Shown here piece by piece: positions 20,812 to 27,580 of a stretch of 28,636 nucleotides of DNA (position 1 is its first letter; every line of letters begins with the position of its first letter). Location: IMG/VR virus record IMGVR_UViG_3300021403_000045, positions 1 to 28,636 of that record, one strand, 5' to 3'. A program made the translations under genes and the position numbers. This DNA comes from a virus. The notes beneath the pieces are model-generated. The model saw only the letters and a program-made list of their open reading frames with translations, had not been told where the DNA came from and searched no databases.

Positions 20812-21387
20812 CTAAGCGCTCAACGCTAGCTGGTCGGCGGGTGTTCGTGCAGTCTCCCCAAGCTGTGCTGTGAGCGTCCACACGCGGATCTCAGCGCCCT
20901 CAGGCTCACCAGGTTCGGCGAAGACCTTCTCCACGTGGGTGGTGCAGTTGCGGGAATCGTCGCGCCACACCACGCCGGTCAGCGCGTCCTCGGTGGAGCG
21001 CATCAGCTTTGTCGCGTCCGGCGCGGTCGCGGGGTACATCGGTGCGCTCGGGAGCAGCAGCCCACGGTTTCGACCTTGACCGTAGTGCCCCGGTCCACGT
21101 TTGCGGATCAGGGTGACCTCGACGTACAGCGGCCCGTCCAGCAGCTCAGCTCCGCCCATCGCTTCGTGCCCGGCCTTGGCGACGGCGGAGCGCCAGTGCT
21201 TACCACCCTCACCACTGTTGTCACGCACGAACGTTTTGATTTTGCCTGTTTCGTCGGTGACAGGAATCTTGGTGCCGTTGGGGCCTTTGCGGTAGATCAC
21301 ACCTGTGTCTTTTGAGCCACCGGGGGCGCAGCGACCCAGGACGCGGATCTCGACATCAGGTTCGCGGTCTGGCTGTTGGATGCGCAT
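20812..21387 (-). CDS. RusA-like Holliday junction resolvase
   Basis: A 191-residue protein has the order expected of the RusA family: a strand region L-Y-V-E-V-T-L-I-R-K-R, then P-D-A-T-K-L-M-R-S-T-E-D-A-L-T-G-V-V-W-R-D-D, which carries the conserved Asp residues of the active site (P-D-x-x-K, D-A-L, W-x-D-D), then a V-E-K-V-F-A-E strand. RusA cleaves four-way junctions in recombination intermediates. The N-terminus has an extra basic and Gly-rich stretch. The start at ATG 21387 lies nine bases after the winged-helix gene, so the two are probably co-transcribed. Confidence 0.85.
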   Translation of the reverse strand: MRIQQPDREPDVEIRVLGRCAPGGSKDTGVIYRKGPNGTKIPVTDETGKIKTFVRDNSGEGGKHWRSAVAKAGHEAMGGAELLDGPLYVEVTLIRKRGPGHYGQGRNRGLLLPSAPMYPATAPDATKLMRSTEDALTGVVWRDDSRNCTTHVEKVFAEPGEPEGAEIRVWTLTAQLGETARTPADQLALSA

Positions 21388-21396
21388 GCTGTGAGT

Positions 21397-21792
21397 CTAC
21401 GGATCGAGGTGGATGCCTCCGAAGAACGTTTGACCGGCGTCCGTCAACTCCCACGTTTCGTTCATCACACCCGCGCCCACACCAGGTCGCGTAAGCCCAG
21501 TCTTCTGCACCAACGGCGGGTCGTAGCGCACCGTTGGTGCTCCGGGTCCCAGCTCGTTCAGTCGCGGCGACACCGAGGACCGGTCCACCCCCAGGTGATC
21601 AGCAATCTCGCGGGACGATGCTTCCCCGAGCACGCCGAGCGCTACGAGCACATCCCGGCGCGAGCGGGACTTGTCAAGACTCGGGTTCAGCGCTGCTTGG
21701 CGAGCTGTCTGAGGGTCAGCGGTGCGGACAGCACCAGGGCCGCTCAAGTCCGGTCCGTCGCTGGGATTGCGCGGTCGGTGCACCAATCTCAT
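21397..21792 (-). CDS. Winged helix-turn-helix regulator
   Basis: A 131-residue protein has a MarR-like winged HTH: R-S-R-R-D-V-L-V-A-L, then A-S-S-R-E-I-A-D-H-L-G-V-D-R-S-S-V-S-P-R-L-N-E-L-G (residues of about 45-75), then a wing and W-E-L-T-D-A-G-Q. GGAGGAG lies eight bases before ATG 21792. It is the only gene here, besides the HTH protein at 16124-16450, that clearly looks like a DNA-binding regulator, so it is a candidate for the phage-wide operator. A leader with CCGACCGAGG lies about 70 bases upstream. Confidence 0.72.
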   Translation of the reverse strand: MRLVHRPRNPSDGPDLSGPGAVRTADPQTARQAALNPSLDKSRSRRDVLVALGVLGEASSREIADHLGVDRSSVSPRLNELGPGAPTVRYDPPLVQKTGLTRPGVGAGVMNETWELTDAGQTFFGGIHLDP

Positions 21793-21860
21793 GGCACGAC
21801 TCCTCCTCGTCGCGTAGTTCCTTCAGGCATCGAGGTTTGGCGACCACACCGAACTCCTCG

Positions 21861-21885
21861 CCTCGGTCGGTGGAGCGCGATCCTA
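21861..21885 (-). promoter_or_regulatory. Probable leftward promoter and leader of the winged-helix gene
   Basis: On the minus strand: -10-like TAGGAT (21880-21885) and leader motif CCGACCGAGG (21861-21870), about 70 bases before ATG 21792. The long gap between leader and start is unlike the other copies. Divergent to the promoter of the gene at 21967. Confidence 0.45.
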
Positions 21886-21916
21886 CGCCTTTGGGTCGCG
21901 TTACGTCTGCTGCCAA

Positions 21917-21959
21917 GCACGTGTTGGGCGCTACCATTCTGGGTACCCCCGACCAGGAG
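21917..21959 (+). promoter_or_regulatory. Probable rightward promoter-operator cassette
   Basis: GCACGTGTTGGGCGC (21917-21931), a degenerate operator, then -10 TACCAT (21932-21937) and leader CCGACCAGGAG (21949-21959), eight bases before ATG 21967. Confidence 0.55.
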
Positions 21960-21966
21960 AGACAGC

Positions 21967-22332
21967 ATGAGCAACTCACGTCGCCGACGGCGAGAACATC
22001 CCCTCGGCGAGATTGGCCGAGCCCCAGACATCGCGCCCTACCACGCCTGCATTCGCTGCTGGAAGGGCGACACCGAACGTGGGTTCATCGTCCAGGGCGA
22101 CGCGGAGTTCATGGCCGCAGCAATCCACGTGTTCGCCGAACTCGGGATGGACGAGGCGTTGGGAGTCGCGCAGCACGTGTTCCGGGAGCGCGGTCAGGAC
22201 TTCGACTCGCGGCCCGTGAACGTCGTCCGCCTGTGCCGTGGGGGCGCGAAGAAAACCGGCGCTCGGGTGTACTCCGTCTCCACGTTGGCTGAGGGTGGGG
22301 AATTCCCCGGCCTCATGCAACCAGACGACTGA
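21967..22332 (+). CDS. Hypothetical protein
   Basis: A 121-residue protein starts at ATG 21967 with AGGAGAG seven bases upstream; the long frame upstream is rejected. It begins with a strongly basic stretch (SNSRRRRREHP), then helices (MAAAIHVFAELGMDEALGVAQHVF) and a beta strand (GARVYSVSTL). Two cysteines (C-I-R-C) and one more in RLCRGG are present. No family is recognised. The basic N-terminus could bind DNA or RNA. Confidence 0.62.
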   Translation: MSNSRRRRREHPLGEIGRAPDIAPYHACIRCWKGDTERGFIVQGDAEFMAAAIHVFAELGMDEALGVAQHVFRERGQDFDSRPVNVVRLCRGGAKKTGARVYSVSTLAEGGEFPGLMQPDD

Positions 22333-22488
22333 GCCTCTAAGCAAACCCACCTGTGGACCACGGCAAAGCCGCGCGTAGGCTCTTAGCTGGCTGCTACTCG
22401 GCAGCGAACCTAGGTGCCACGCCAGGGGCCGATTCCCAGTAAAGAAAGACCCCCGGCGGGCACCGTAAACCCAAAGGAGGGCTCACCG

Positions 22489-22944
22489 ATGAGCCTACCC
22501 TCGGCTGGCGGCGCAGCTCCAAACGGATCGTCCTCGGCGCAGCGACTGGCTTACAGGCAACGGCATGCAGCAGCGGACAAACGCGAGCGGCGCGAGCGCG
22601 TCGATGCGCAAACCCCGGACGAGAACACGCGACGGCGACGCTACTACGACAGCCTGTCGTGGGCACGACACTCCTGCTGCGTCTGCGACAACCCGCGTTA
22701 CGTTTTGCATCACGGGGCATATCGCGTCCCGTGGCCCAGGGAGATCGGGGTGATGGCACCACTTTGCCCCTACCACCACGAGCTGTTCCACGTCGAGCAA
22801 TGGCCGCGCCTGAAACGCGCCGGGTTCACGCTCACGCAAGCGACGCTGTTCATCGCCGTCCACGGCCACGGCGGACAGCTATTCCTCGCAGCCACCGCTG
22901 GCGCATCACCCCAACTGTCCCTCCTCGACCAGGAAGCAAGCTGA
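22489..22944 (+). CDS. HNH-like endonuclease
   Basis: A 151-residue protein starts at ATG 22489 behind AAAGGAGG. It contains C-C-V-C-D-N, then L-H-H (histidine pair), Y-R-V-P-W-P-R-E, and later P-L-C-P-Y-H-H-E-L-F-H, the zinc and catalytic residues of HNH nucleases (C-x-x-C, H-H, C-x-x-H-x-x-x-H). Such enzymes nick or cut DNA and often help packaging or homing in phages. The N-terminal 45 residues are basic and disordered. It overlaps the next gene by one base. Confidence 0.8.
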   Translation: MSLPSAGGAAPNGSSSAQRLAYRQRHAAADKRERRERVDAQTPDENTRRRRYYDSLSWARHSCCVCDNPRYVLHHGAYRVPWPREIGVMAPLCPYHHELFHVEQWPRLKRAGFTLTQATLFIAVHGHGGQLFLAATAGASPQLSLLDQEAS

Positions 22945-23174
22945 TGACTGACGTGATCGACACCTGGCTCACCCCCCAAGACGCGCTCAACATCTGCGAA
23001 GAAGTCCAAACCACCCTCGCGAGCATCATCACCACCGAAGCCACCGAAGGCAGACTCTGGACCGGCCCAGCAGCACCCCTCTCAGACGCCTGGGCCAAAC
23101 TCATCTACATCGAGGAGCACCTACGCCAACTCGCCCACCACCCCCAATCCACAGGGTTCGAGGACAACGGCTGA
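22944..23174 (+). CDS. Small hypothetical acidic protein
   Basis: A 76-residue protein starts at ATG 22944, overlapping the stop of the HNH gene (TGATG). It is acidic, helical, with D-T-W-L-T-P-Q-D-A-L-N-I-C at the start. No family is recognised. Confidence 0.62.
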   Translation: MTDVIDTWLTPQDALNICEEVQTTLASIITTEATEGRLWTGPAAPLSDAWAKLIYIEEHLRQLAHHPQSTGFEDNG

Positions 23175-23188
23175 CCGAGAGCGCACTG

Positions 23189-23205
23189 CCCCCCACGACG
23201 GGGGG
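23189..23205 (+). terminator. Hairpin after the HNH operon
   Basis: Six-base GC stem CCCCCC/GGGGGG with a five-base loop, 15 bases after the stop of the 76-residue gene. There is no T-run, so termination is possible but weak. Confidence 0.4.
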
Positions 23206-23236
23206 ACAGCACTCAACCACAGGGACTGAGGAATCC

Positions 23237-23341
23237 GTGTGCCGAGATGCCACGAGAGTCAAACGCGCCCAGGTCTGCCTTTACCGCTCCTCTCGCGCTG
23301 CCTGGCCCAAGGGCCAACAGGACGGGAACATCTGGGGATGA
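23237..23341 (+). CDS. Possible tiny protein (34 residues)
   Basis: A GTG at 23237, five bases after GAGG, opens a 34-codon frame (VCRDATRVKRAQVCLYRSS and on). It is basic and its stop overlaps the ATG of a second tiny frame. The coupling is suggestive, but codon content is not distinctive, and this stretch may be non-coding. Confidence 0.25.
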   Translation: MCRDATRVKRAQVCLYRSSRAAWPKGQQDGNIWG

Positions 23342-23451
23342 ACCCCTTCCGGCTCATCGGTGCCGGTTACGCAGAACCACGACTATCACGACTGGCAGCA
23401 TCCTCGGGGGTCCACTCGGATCTCTGCCCTGATGTCCGTGGGAGGCGCTAG
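23338..23451 (+). CDS. Possible tiny protein (37 residues)
   Basis: An ATG at 23338 overlaps the previous tiny frame's stop (ATGA) and opens 37 codons (MNPFRLIGAGYAEPRLSRL and on). There is no independent ribosome site. It could be chance. Confidence 0.2.
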   Translation: MNPFRLIGAGYAEPRLSRLAASSGVHSDLCPDVRGRR

Positions 23452-23526
23452 GGTCTGATGCCTCCTTGGGCTCGTTGTTGGTTCTCCGTGGTAGGAGTGG
23501 TAGGAGCTTCAGGGCAGATTCTCTCC

Positions 23527-23565
23527 GTGGCCCAGGTGTCCTTCTGCACCTGGGCCACGCTGTTT
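23527..23565. terminator. Strong hairpin between convergent operons
   Basis: A perfect 12-base stem GTGGCCCAGGTG (23527-23538) and CACCTGGGCCAC (23547-23558), with an 8-base loop, is followed by GCTGTTTCT on the plus strand. It sits between the plus-strand HNH operon and the minus-strand primase-helicase gene (stop at 23566), so it can stop transcription from both sides. Confidence 0.82.
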
Positions 23566-25353
23566 CTACTCATCGAACATCGCGACCGGCAACTGATAAC
23601 GCCGATCCATCCGACCCTCGCACCCATCGTGCGTCACCCCAGGAATCCCCTCCAACGCATCCCGGATCGTACGGATCTTCGGAGCTTTGTCCGCAGGCCA
23701 CATGTCCTGGAGGTCGTACGCGGTCAGGGGTTTGTCTGCTTGCTTCAGCAACCCGTGGATCACCTCGCGAGCGTTCAGACGCTTGGGTTTGACCGCGCGA
23801 TGAAACCCCGTCAGCCGGTCGAACATCACACCCCACTTCGAGTTGACCGGCATCGTTTCCGCGACCTCGCCGTCGCGATCCTTCCACAGATGGAACAGGG
23901 AGAACGCGCCATCCTCCGCTGTCTGCGGGCGCTCCAGGCCAATCAGGATCTCAGCTCCCCACTGGTAGGCCGAGCTGCCGAACAGGTCGTGCGGGGACAG
24001 CGACTGGCGGGCGTTGGGTTTGCGGCAGTGCATCGGTAGCAGCAAAGCGAACCCGTAGCGCTCACGCCAGTCATCGAACCGGCGCATCAGCTCCGTCGCG
24101 GCCTGCGTGTCGTTCGGATCGCCACGGTGCAGCTTGTACAGCGGATCGGCGAGCACGATGTCGTACCGGCCCTCCACAAACGTCTTCTCCATGAACTTGA
24201 TCGCGTCTTGATCAGAGTCGAGCGCGAGCCCGTCCGGGACACGGAGATACTGGACGTTGGGATTTTCCTCCAGACCCGTTTCGCGGAGCACACGTTTGAT
24301 GCTTTTGGTGCCCTGCTCCACGTCCACGATCAACGCTTTGAGCCCACCCCGGCCATGCCAGTGCGAGTCGAGAAAGTCGGTGCCCTTCACCGCGCTCGCG
24401 ACCATGTGCATGGTCAACGTCGTCTTCCCATGCCCCGTGTGCCCGCCGATCACGACGCGGTACCCACGGAAGATCAACGGCCCGAGCAAGTATCCGTCCG
24501 CGTTGGGGTCGGGTAGTCGCATCACCTCAGGCGCAGTCAGGATTTGAAGACGCTCCCTTCGAGTTTCACCGGCCGGAAGGAGCTGCCCGAGCTTGAGCCC
24601 AGCTTGCACGTGGTCGGTCACGTCCTTGCCGACGGCGGGCTGAAGCATCGTCACGTTCGCGCCGACAGCTTCGAGGGAGCGTTGGACCTGTTCGGCGTGC
24701 TCCTGGCCGTGGCGTTTGCCGGTTTTCGGGTCTTCAAGGTCTACGTCCTGGATGATCGCGACCTTCGCGCCGCGCAGCACCGCGCTGTACTCCTCACGCC
24801 ACTTCCCAGCCCCACCGGGGCACGTTGTCGCGATCTGCTGCTTGGCCTCCAACGTGTGCACGTCCCGTTCGCCCTCCACGATCACGATGCCCTTCCCGGC
24901 CTTGACCGCCTCGATCACCTGCGGGAGGCGGTACAGCACCCGGCGCACATCCCCGAGCGTGTACTCCCAGCCGCCGTTCCCGTTCGGTCGGCGTTGTCGA
25001 AACCCCTTCGGGACGGTGCGTTGCACCTGGAACAGCAGCCTGCCGTCCTCGTCCACGTAGTCGTAGCTTTCGACCACTCGGCGTTGGACGGGCTTGGCGG
25101 GTTCACTGTCGCTGCTGGGCTCGAACATTTCGGTCAGGGGAATGTGGAGCGCGGCGGCGATCTCATCGAGCGTGCATCCGGCGTGGCAGAACACGAGCGC
25201 GCGACCATCATGCCCTTCGCCGAGGTGGAAGCTGGGGTTGCGGTCTTCGTGGGCGGGGCAGAGCGCATCCCAGCCGCGTTGTTCGTTGCCTCTGGGGTTC
25301 AGGTCAAGCGCCCAGAGGTGGGCAAGCACGCGGTCAACGGCTTTAGAGGGCAT
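23566..25353 (-). CDS. Bifunctional primase-helicase
   Basis: This 595-residue protein joins three parts. An N-terminal zinc finger (C32-P-A-H35-E-D, then C56-H-A-G-C60) is of the DnaG/CHC2 type. A TOPRIM-like region has E160-G-E and D203-V-D205, as in primase metal sites. A RecA/RepA-type ATPase has a Walker A near G304-HTGHGKT311, a L-I-V-D-V-E strand and a V-L-A-D-P-L segment. Such proteins unwind DNA and make primers for phage replication. ATG 25353 has GGAGAGG eight bases upstream; the frame reaches 25413, but that start lies inside the palindrome upstream. It is the only gene of its unit. Its stop faces a strong hairpin. Confidence 0.88.
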   Translation of the reverse strand: MPSKAVDRVLAHLWALDLNPRGNEQRGWDALCPAHEDRNPSFHLGEGHDGRALVFCHAGCTLDEIAAALHIPLTEMFEPSSDSEPAKPVQRRVVESYDYVDEDGRLLFQVQRTVPKGFRQRRPNGNGGWEYTLGDVRRVLYRLPQVIEAVKAGKGIVIVEGERDVHTLEAKQQIATTCPGGAGKWREEYSAVLRGAKVAIIQDVDLEDPKTGKRHGQEHAEQVQRSLEAVGANVTMLQPAVGKDVTDHVQAGLKLGQLLPAGETRRERLQILTAPEVMRLPDPNADGYLLGPLIFRGYRVVIGGHTGHGKTTLTMHMVASAVKGTDFLDSHWHGRGGLKALIVDVEQGTKSIKRVLRETGLEENPNVQYLRVPDGLALDSDQDAIKFMEKTFVEGRYDIVLADPLYKLHRGDPNDTQAATELMRRFDDWRERYGFALLLPMHCRKPNARQSLSPHDLFGSSAYQWGAEILIGLERPQTAEDGAFSLFHLWKDRDGEVAETMPVNSKWGVMFDRLTGFHRAVKPKRLNAREVIHGLLKQADKPLTAYDLQDMWPADKAPKIRTIRDALEGIPGVTHDGCEGRMDRRYQLPVAMFDE

Positions 25354-25407
25354 GGCAGAACCTCTCCGGTGGAGTGAAGATGTGGAGCGCAGCCCTCCTC
25401 CCACGGA

Positions 25408-25422
25408 GCACACGTCGTGTGC
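25408..25422. promoter_or_regulatory. Perfect operator-like palindrome upstream of the primase-helicase
   Basis: GCACACG-T-CGTGTGC is a perfect inverted repeat with seven-base arms and the cleanest copy of the window's operator family. It lies 55 bases before the ATG at 25353. No clear -10 follows on the minus strand, and no CCGACC leader, so it may be a pure operator. Confidence 0.65.
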
Positions 25423-25499
25423 TGTGAGCTAGCGGTGTTTGGAACCTACCGCGCATGGCCCCCGCCTGCAATCCGAAGTTCCCGCTCTTTGCGGAGGTT

Positions 25500-25862
25500 T
25501 TATTCGGCCGGTTCGGCGGAGAGCACCAGACCGTGATGGCGGCGCTCAGTCCCAACCCGGAACCCCCGGTCTTTGATCGGAGGGAAAGCGACGTACTCGA
25601 CCTCGATCTCCAGGACGACCCTCACACGGTCACCTTCGTGGAACTGTCCGTCAACGCGCAGCGATGGCACGGCCCCGAGCTTCAGGGTCGAGAACGCCAG
25701 GTTGTACTCGGAGCCAAGATCGAAGGTCAACTGTTGCTGGCTGCCTGGAAGCGCCGACCCTTCGAGGGTGTCCGGCTCCATGTCCTCGATGGACACGAAC
25801 TCGCTGTCTGGTTGATCGCCGTTCAGTGGCTGCTGCTGGTCTGCGTTCTTCTTCGTCGCCAT
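25500..25862 (-). CDS. Hypothetical protein upstream of the primase-helicase
   Basis: A 120-residue protein starts at ATG 25862 with GGAGAC upstream. The start has Lys/Gln-rich disorder (MATKKNADQQQPL), then acidic residues, then a beta-rich part: Q-L-T-F-D-L-G, S-T-L-K-L-G-A-V-P, and V-R-V-V-L-E-I-E-V-E-Y-V-A-F. Its first half overlaps the upstream HNH frame by 212 bases in another reading frame. A single-stranded-DNA-binding or similar small beta domain would fit the genome position, but no family is recognised. Confidence 0.62.
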   Translation of the reverse strand: MATKKNADQQQPLNGDQPDSEFVSIEDMEPDTLEGSALPGSQQQLTFDLGSEYNLAFSTLKLGAVPSLRVDGQFHEGDRVRVVLEIEVEYVAFPPIKDRGFRVGTERRHHGLVLSAEPAE

Positions 25863-26229
25863 CGCTGTCTCCAGGCTCGTTGGTGGATGAGGGCAGCCCT
25901 GGCGCGGGGTAGTAGCGGGCGATCCACCAGTCGAGGTCCAGCTCGTTGATGAACTGGACGTTCTCAGCAGTCAGTTTCTGGCGCGGAATCCGTCGCAGCG
26001 CGCTGGTGTGGCGCGAGTGGCATAGCTCACAAAGTGGCATACCGCAGCGGGGGTCCCAGAACAGTGATCTGACGTTCAGACCACGGTCGCGTGCGACCCG
26101 GCGCAAACGTTCGCGGCTGATGACATGGTGGCCCTGTTTGGCCCTTCTGGAGCCGCACACAGCGCAGGGACGTGCCGGACGACCAACCACCCTTCGATGC
26201 CACTCGTGTGCGCTTAGCGTGTCGCTCAC
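25651..26229 (-). CDS. HNH endonuclease with a long overlapping C-terminus
   Basis: The frame gives 192 residues from GTG 26229. Residues 22-70 contain the HNH signature: C22-x-x-C25, H34-H35-V-I-S-R-E, then C-G-M-P-L-C-E-L-C-H-S-R-H. The region from residue 123 to the stop is read out of frame with the 120-residue gene, and its sequence there (Arg/Gly/His-rich) looks like a shadow. The functional domain may end near residue 130. HNH enzymes nick or cut DNA. The start has weak ribosome binding. The gene is divergent to the exonuclease operon. Confidence 0.7.
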   Translation of the reverse strand: MSDTLSAHEWHRRVVGRPARPCAVCGSRRAKQGHHVISRERLRRVARDRGLNVRSLFWDPRCGMPLCELCHSRHTSALRRIPRQKLTAENVQFINELDLDWWIARYYPAPGLPSSTNEPGDSDGDEEERRPAAATERRSTRQRVRVHRGHGAGHPRRVGASRQPATVDLRSWLRVQPGVLDPEARGRAIAAR

Positions 26230-26318
26230 GCGCTCTGACGGGTGGTATCGGGGGGTCGGGTCGGTCGGGACATTCTCGGCACCATACGCTGATCTGCGAC
26301 GGGTGCGGGAAACGAGTT

Positions 26319-26365
26319 TTGATGCTGTCCGGCGTGGGTGGAATGATCCTTAGACCCGACCGAGG
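26319..26365 (+). promoter_or_regulatory. Promoter and abutting leader of the recombination operon
   Basis: -35 TTGATG (26319-26324), 17-base spacer, -10 AATGAT (26342-26347), then CCGACCGAGG (26356-26365) directly touching ATG 26366. If this motif acts as a ribosome site, GTG 26372, six bases after GAGG, is the better start. No GCACA-type operator is visible. Confidence 0.6.
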
Positions 26366-27580
26366 ATGACTGTGCAGCTCCCCTATCCGAAGGCGCTCGA
26401 AGCCTTCCCGACCGTCCGTCAGAGCGTGCTGTCGCGCTTTGATGAGTGCGGGTTAGCGAGCAAGTTGGATCAGCAACTCCGGAAGTCGTGGTCGGACGCG
26501 GCGTCGGGCCGGGGGATCATCTGGCACCGCGCGGCAGCGAAGATGCTGCGGGAGATGGCGGCGCACGGCGAGGATTCCATCGAGGTGGATGTCGCGCTCG
26601 CGATCCTCCTCGAAACGTTGCGTCAGGACGACGTGCCGGTCGAGGAGCTGGTGAACATCCCGATGCGCGAGATCGCTGATCTGGCGTGGATGACGAAGAA
26701 GTTCGCGGGCGAGACGCGGTGGAACATCGCCGGGCTGGTGGACATCGAGCAGCGGCTGTCGTGGACGGTCACCTACCCCAACCCTCACGGCGGGTTCGTG
26801 GACCGGGAGATCACCGGCCAGCTCGACGCACTGTTCGCCGAGGGTGTGGAGCTGGATCGCGGGGTCGTGATCGACTACAAGACGGGGTGGTGGCTGCCAC
26901 CGCCGTCGGAGATCAGCGAAGGCGGGTTCTTCCAACAGCGGTTCTACGGGCTGCTGGTGTTGCGCAACCACCCGACGTTGAACTCGGTGACGTTGCGGGA
27001 GTTCTACCCGCGCTACTCCCAGCCGCGCGAGGCGACGCTGTACCGCGATCAGCTTGACGAGATCGAGGAGGCGGTCACCGCGCTCGTGGAACGGTTCGAC
27101 CGGTCCTTCGAGGAGGACCAGTGGAGCCCGTCGCCGGGGAAGCACTGCTCGTACTGTCCGCGTCCGACGGCGTGTCCGATCTTCCCGACCGCGCGGCGTT
27201 CCGGGCGGATCTCCTCGATGGAGGAGGCTGGGACGGTCGCGGCGCAGGTGCTGGTCGCCGAGGCGGCGATCAAACAGAACAAGGAGGCGCTGAAGGCGTG
27301 GGCGAGCGAGCACGGCCCGATCCCTGTCCGTGACGCGAAAGCGGACCGTGTGTACGGGCATCGTGTGACGCGGCGTGTGGAGCGTCCCACTCGTGAGCAG
27401 ATGGAGCGGGCGATTCAGACCGGCGAGACGCTGGATGACTTGTATCGTGAGACAGTGAGCACCAGGTTCGAGATTCACATTCCGAAGCCTGACCTGGAGC
27501 CCGAGGAAGACCCGGATTTGCTGGAGCGACTGGAGCGCTCGATAGCGCTCGCCAACGAGAGGAAACAGGACGATGGCTAA
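26366..27580 (+). CDS. RecB/Cas4-like Fe-S exonuclease, partner of RecT
   Basis: A 404-residue PD-(D/E)xK nuclease. Counting from ATG 26366, H54 (G-I-I-W-H), D154 (T-G-Q-L-D-A-L-F), and D170-Y-K172 (V-V-I-D-Y-K-T-G) form the catalytic set, and Q190-x3-Y194 is the usual RecB-type helper. C28 near the N-terminus and C261-x2-C264-x5-C270 in the C-terminal part are placed like the cysteines that bind an iron-sulfur cluster in AddB and Cas4 proteins. Such enzymes resect DNA ends for annealing. GTG 26372 may be the true start, giving 402 residues. The gene overlaps the RecT gene by eight bases. The C-terminus is an acidic helix. Confidence 0.86.
   Translation: MTVQLPYPKALEAFPTVRQSVLSRFDECGLASKLDQQLRKSWSDAASGRGIIWHRAAAKMLREMAAHGEDSIEVDVALAILLETLRQDDVPVEELVNIPMREIADLAWMTKKFAGETRWNIAGLVDIEQRLSWTVTYPNPHGGFVDREITGQLDALFAEGVELDRGVVIDYKTGWWLPPPSEISEGGFFQQRFYGLLVLRNHPTLNSVTLREFYPRYSQPREATLYRDQLDEIEEAVTALVERFDRSFEEDQWSPSPGKHCSYCPRPTACPIFPTARRSGRISSMEEAGTVAAQVLVAEAAIKQNKEALKAWASEHGPIPVRDAKADRVYGHRVTRRVERPTREQMERAIQTGETLDDLYRETVSTRFEIHIPKPDLEPEEDPDLLERLERSIALANERKQDDG

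Larger units (their letters stand above)
23175..23526 (+). other. Long mostly non-coding stretch
   Basis: About 350 bases without a clear gene. A strong hairpin CCCCCC-ACGAC-GGGGGG (23189-23205) lies just after the last stop. Further on are a GGAGGC-n13-GCCTCC hairpin around 23441-23466 and a tandem 9-base repeat GTGGTAGGA x2 (23488-23505). Two tiny frames are listed separately. I see no tRNA or attachment site. Confidence 0.5.

Noticed and set aside
21789-21832. Thirteen-codon leader peptide before the winged-helix gene
   Set aside because: It overlaps the start as ATGA, but the gene has its own good ribosome site (GGAGGAG), and no attenuator structure is visible.
21376-21966. Long plus-strand frame upstream of the 121-residue gene
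   Set aside because: It crosses the winged-helix gene on the other strand; a ribosome site and promoter point to ATG 21967.
22333-22488. Possible tRNA or structured RNA before the HNH gene
   Set aside because: One short hairpin (GCTGC/GCAGC) is present, but no T-loop, anticodon arm or acceptor pairing could be found.
26226-26273. Fifteen-codon leader peptide ending at the HNH start
   Set aside because: The GTGA overlap could be chance; no ribosome site was seen for it.
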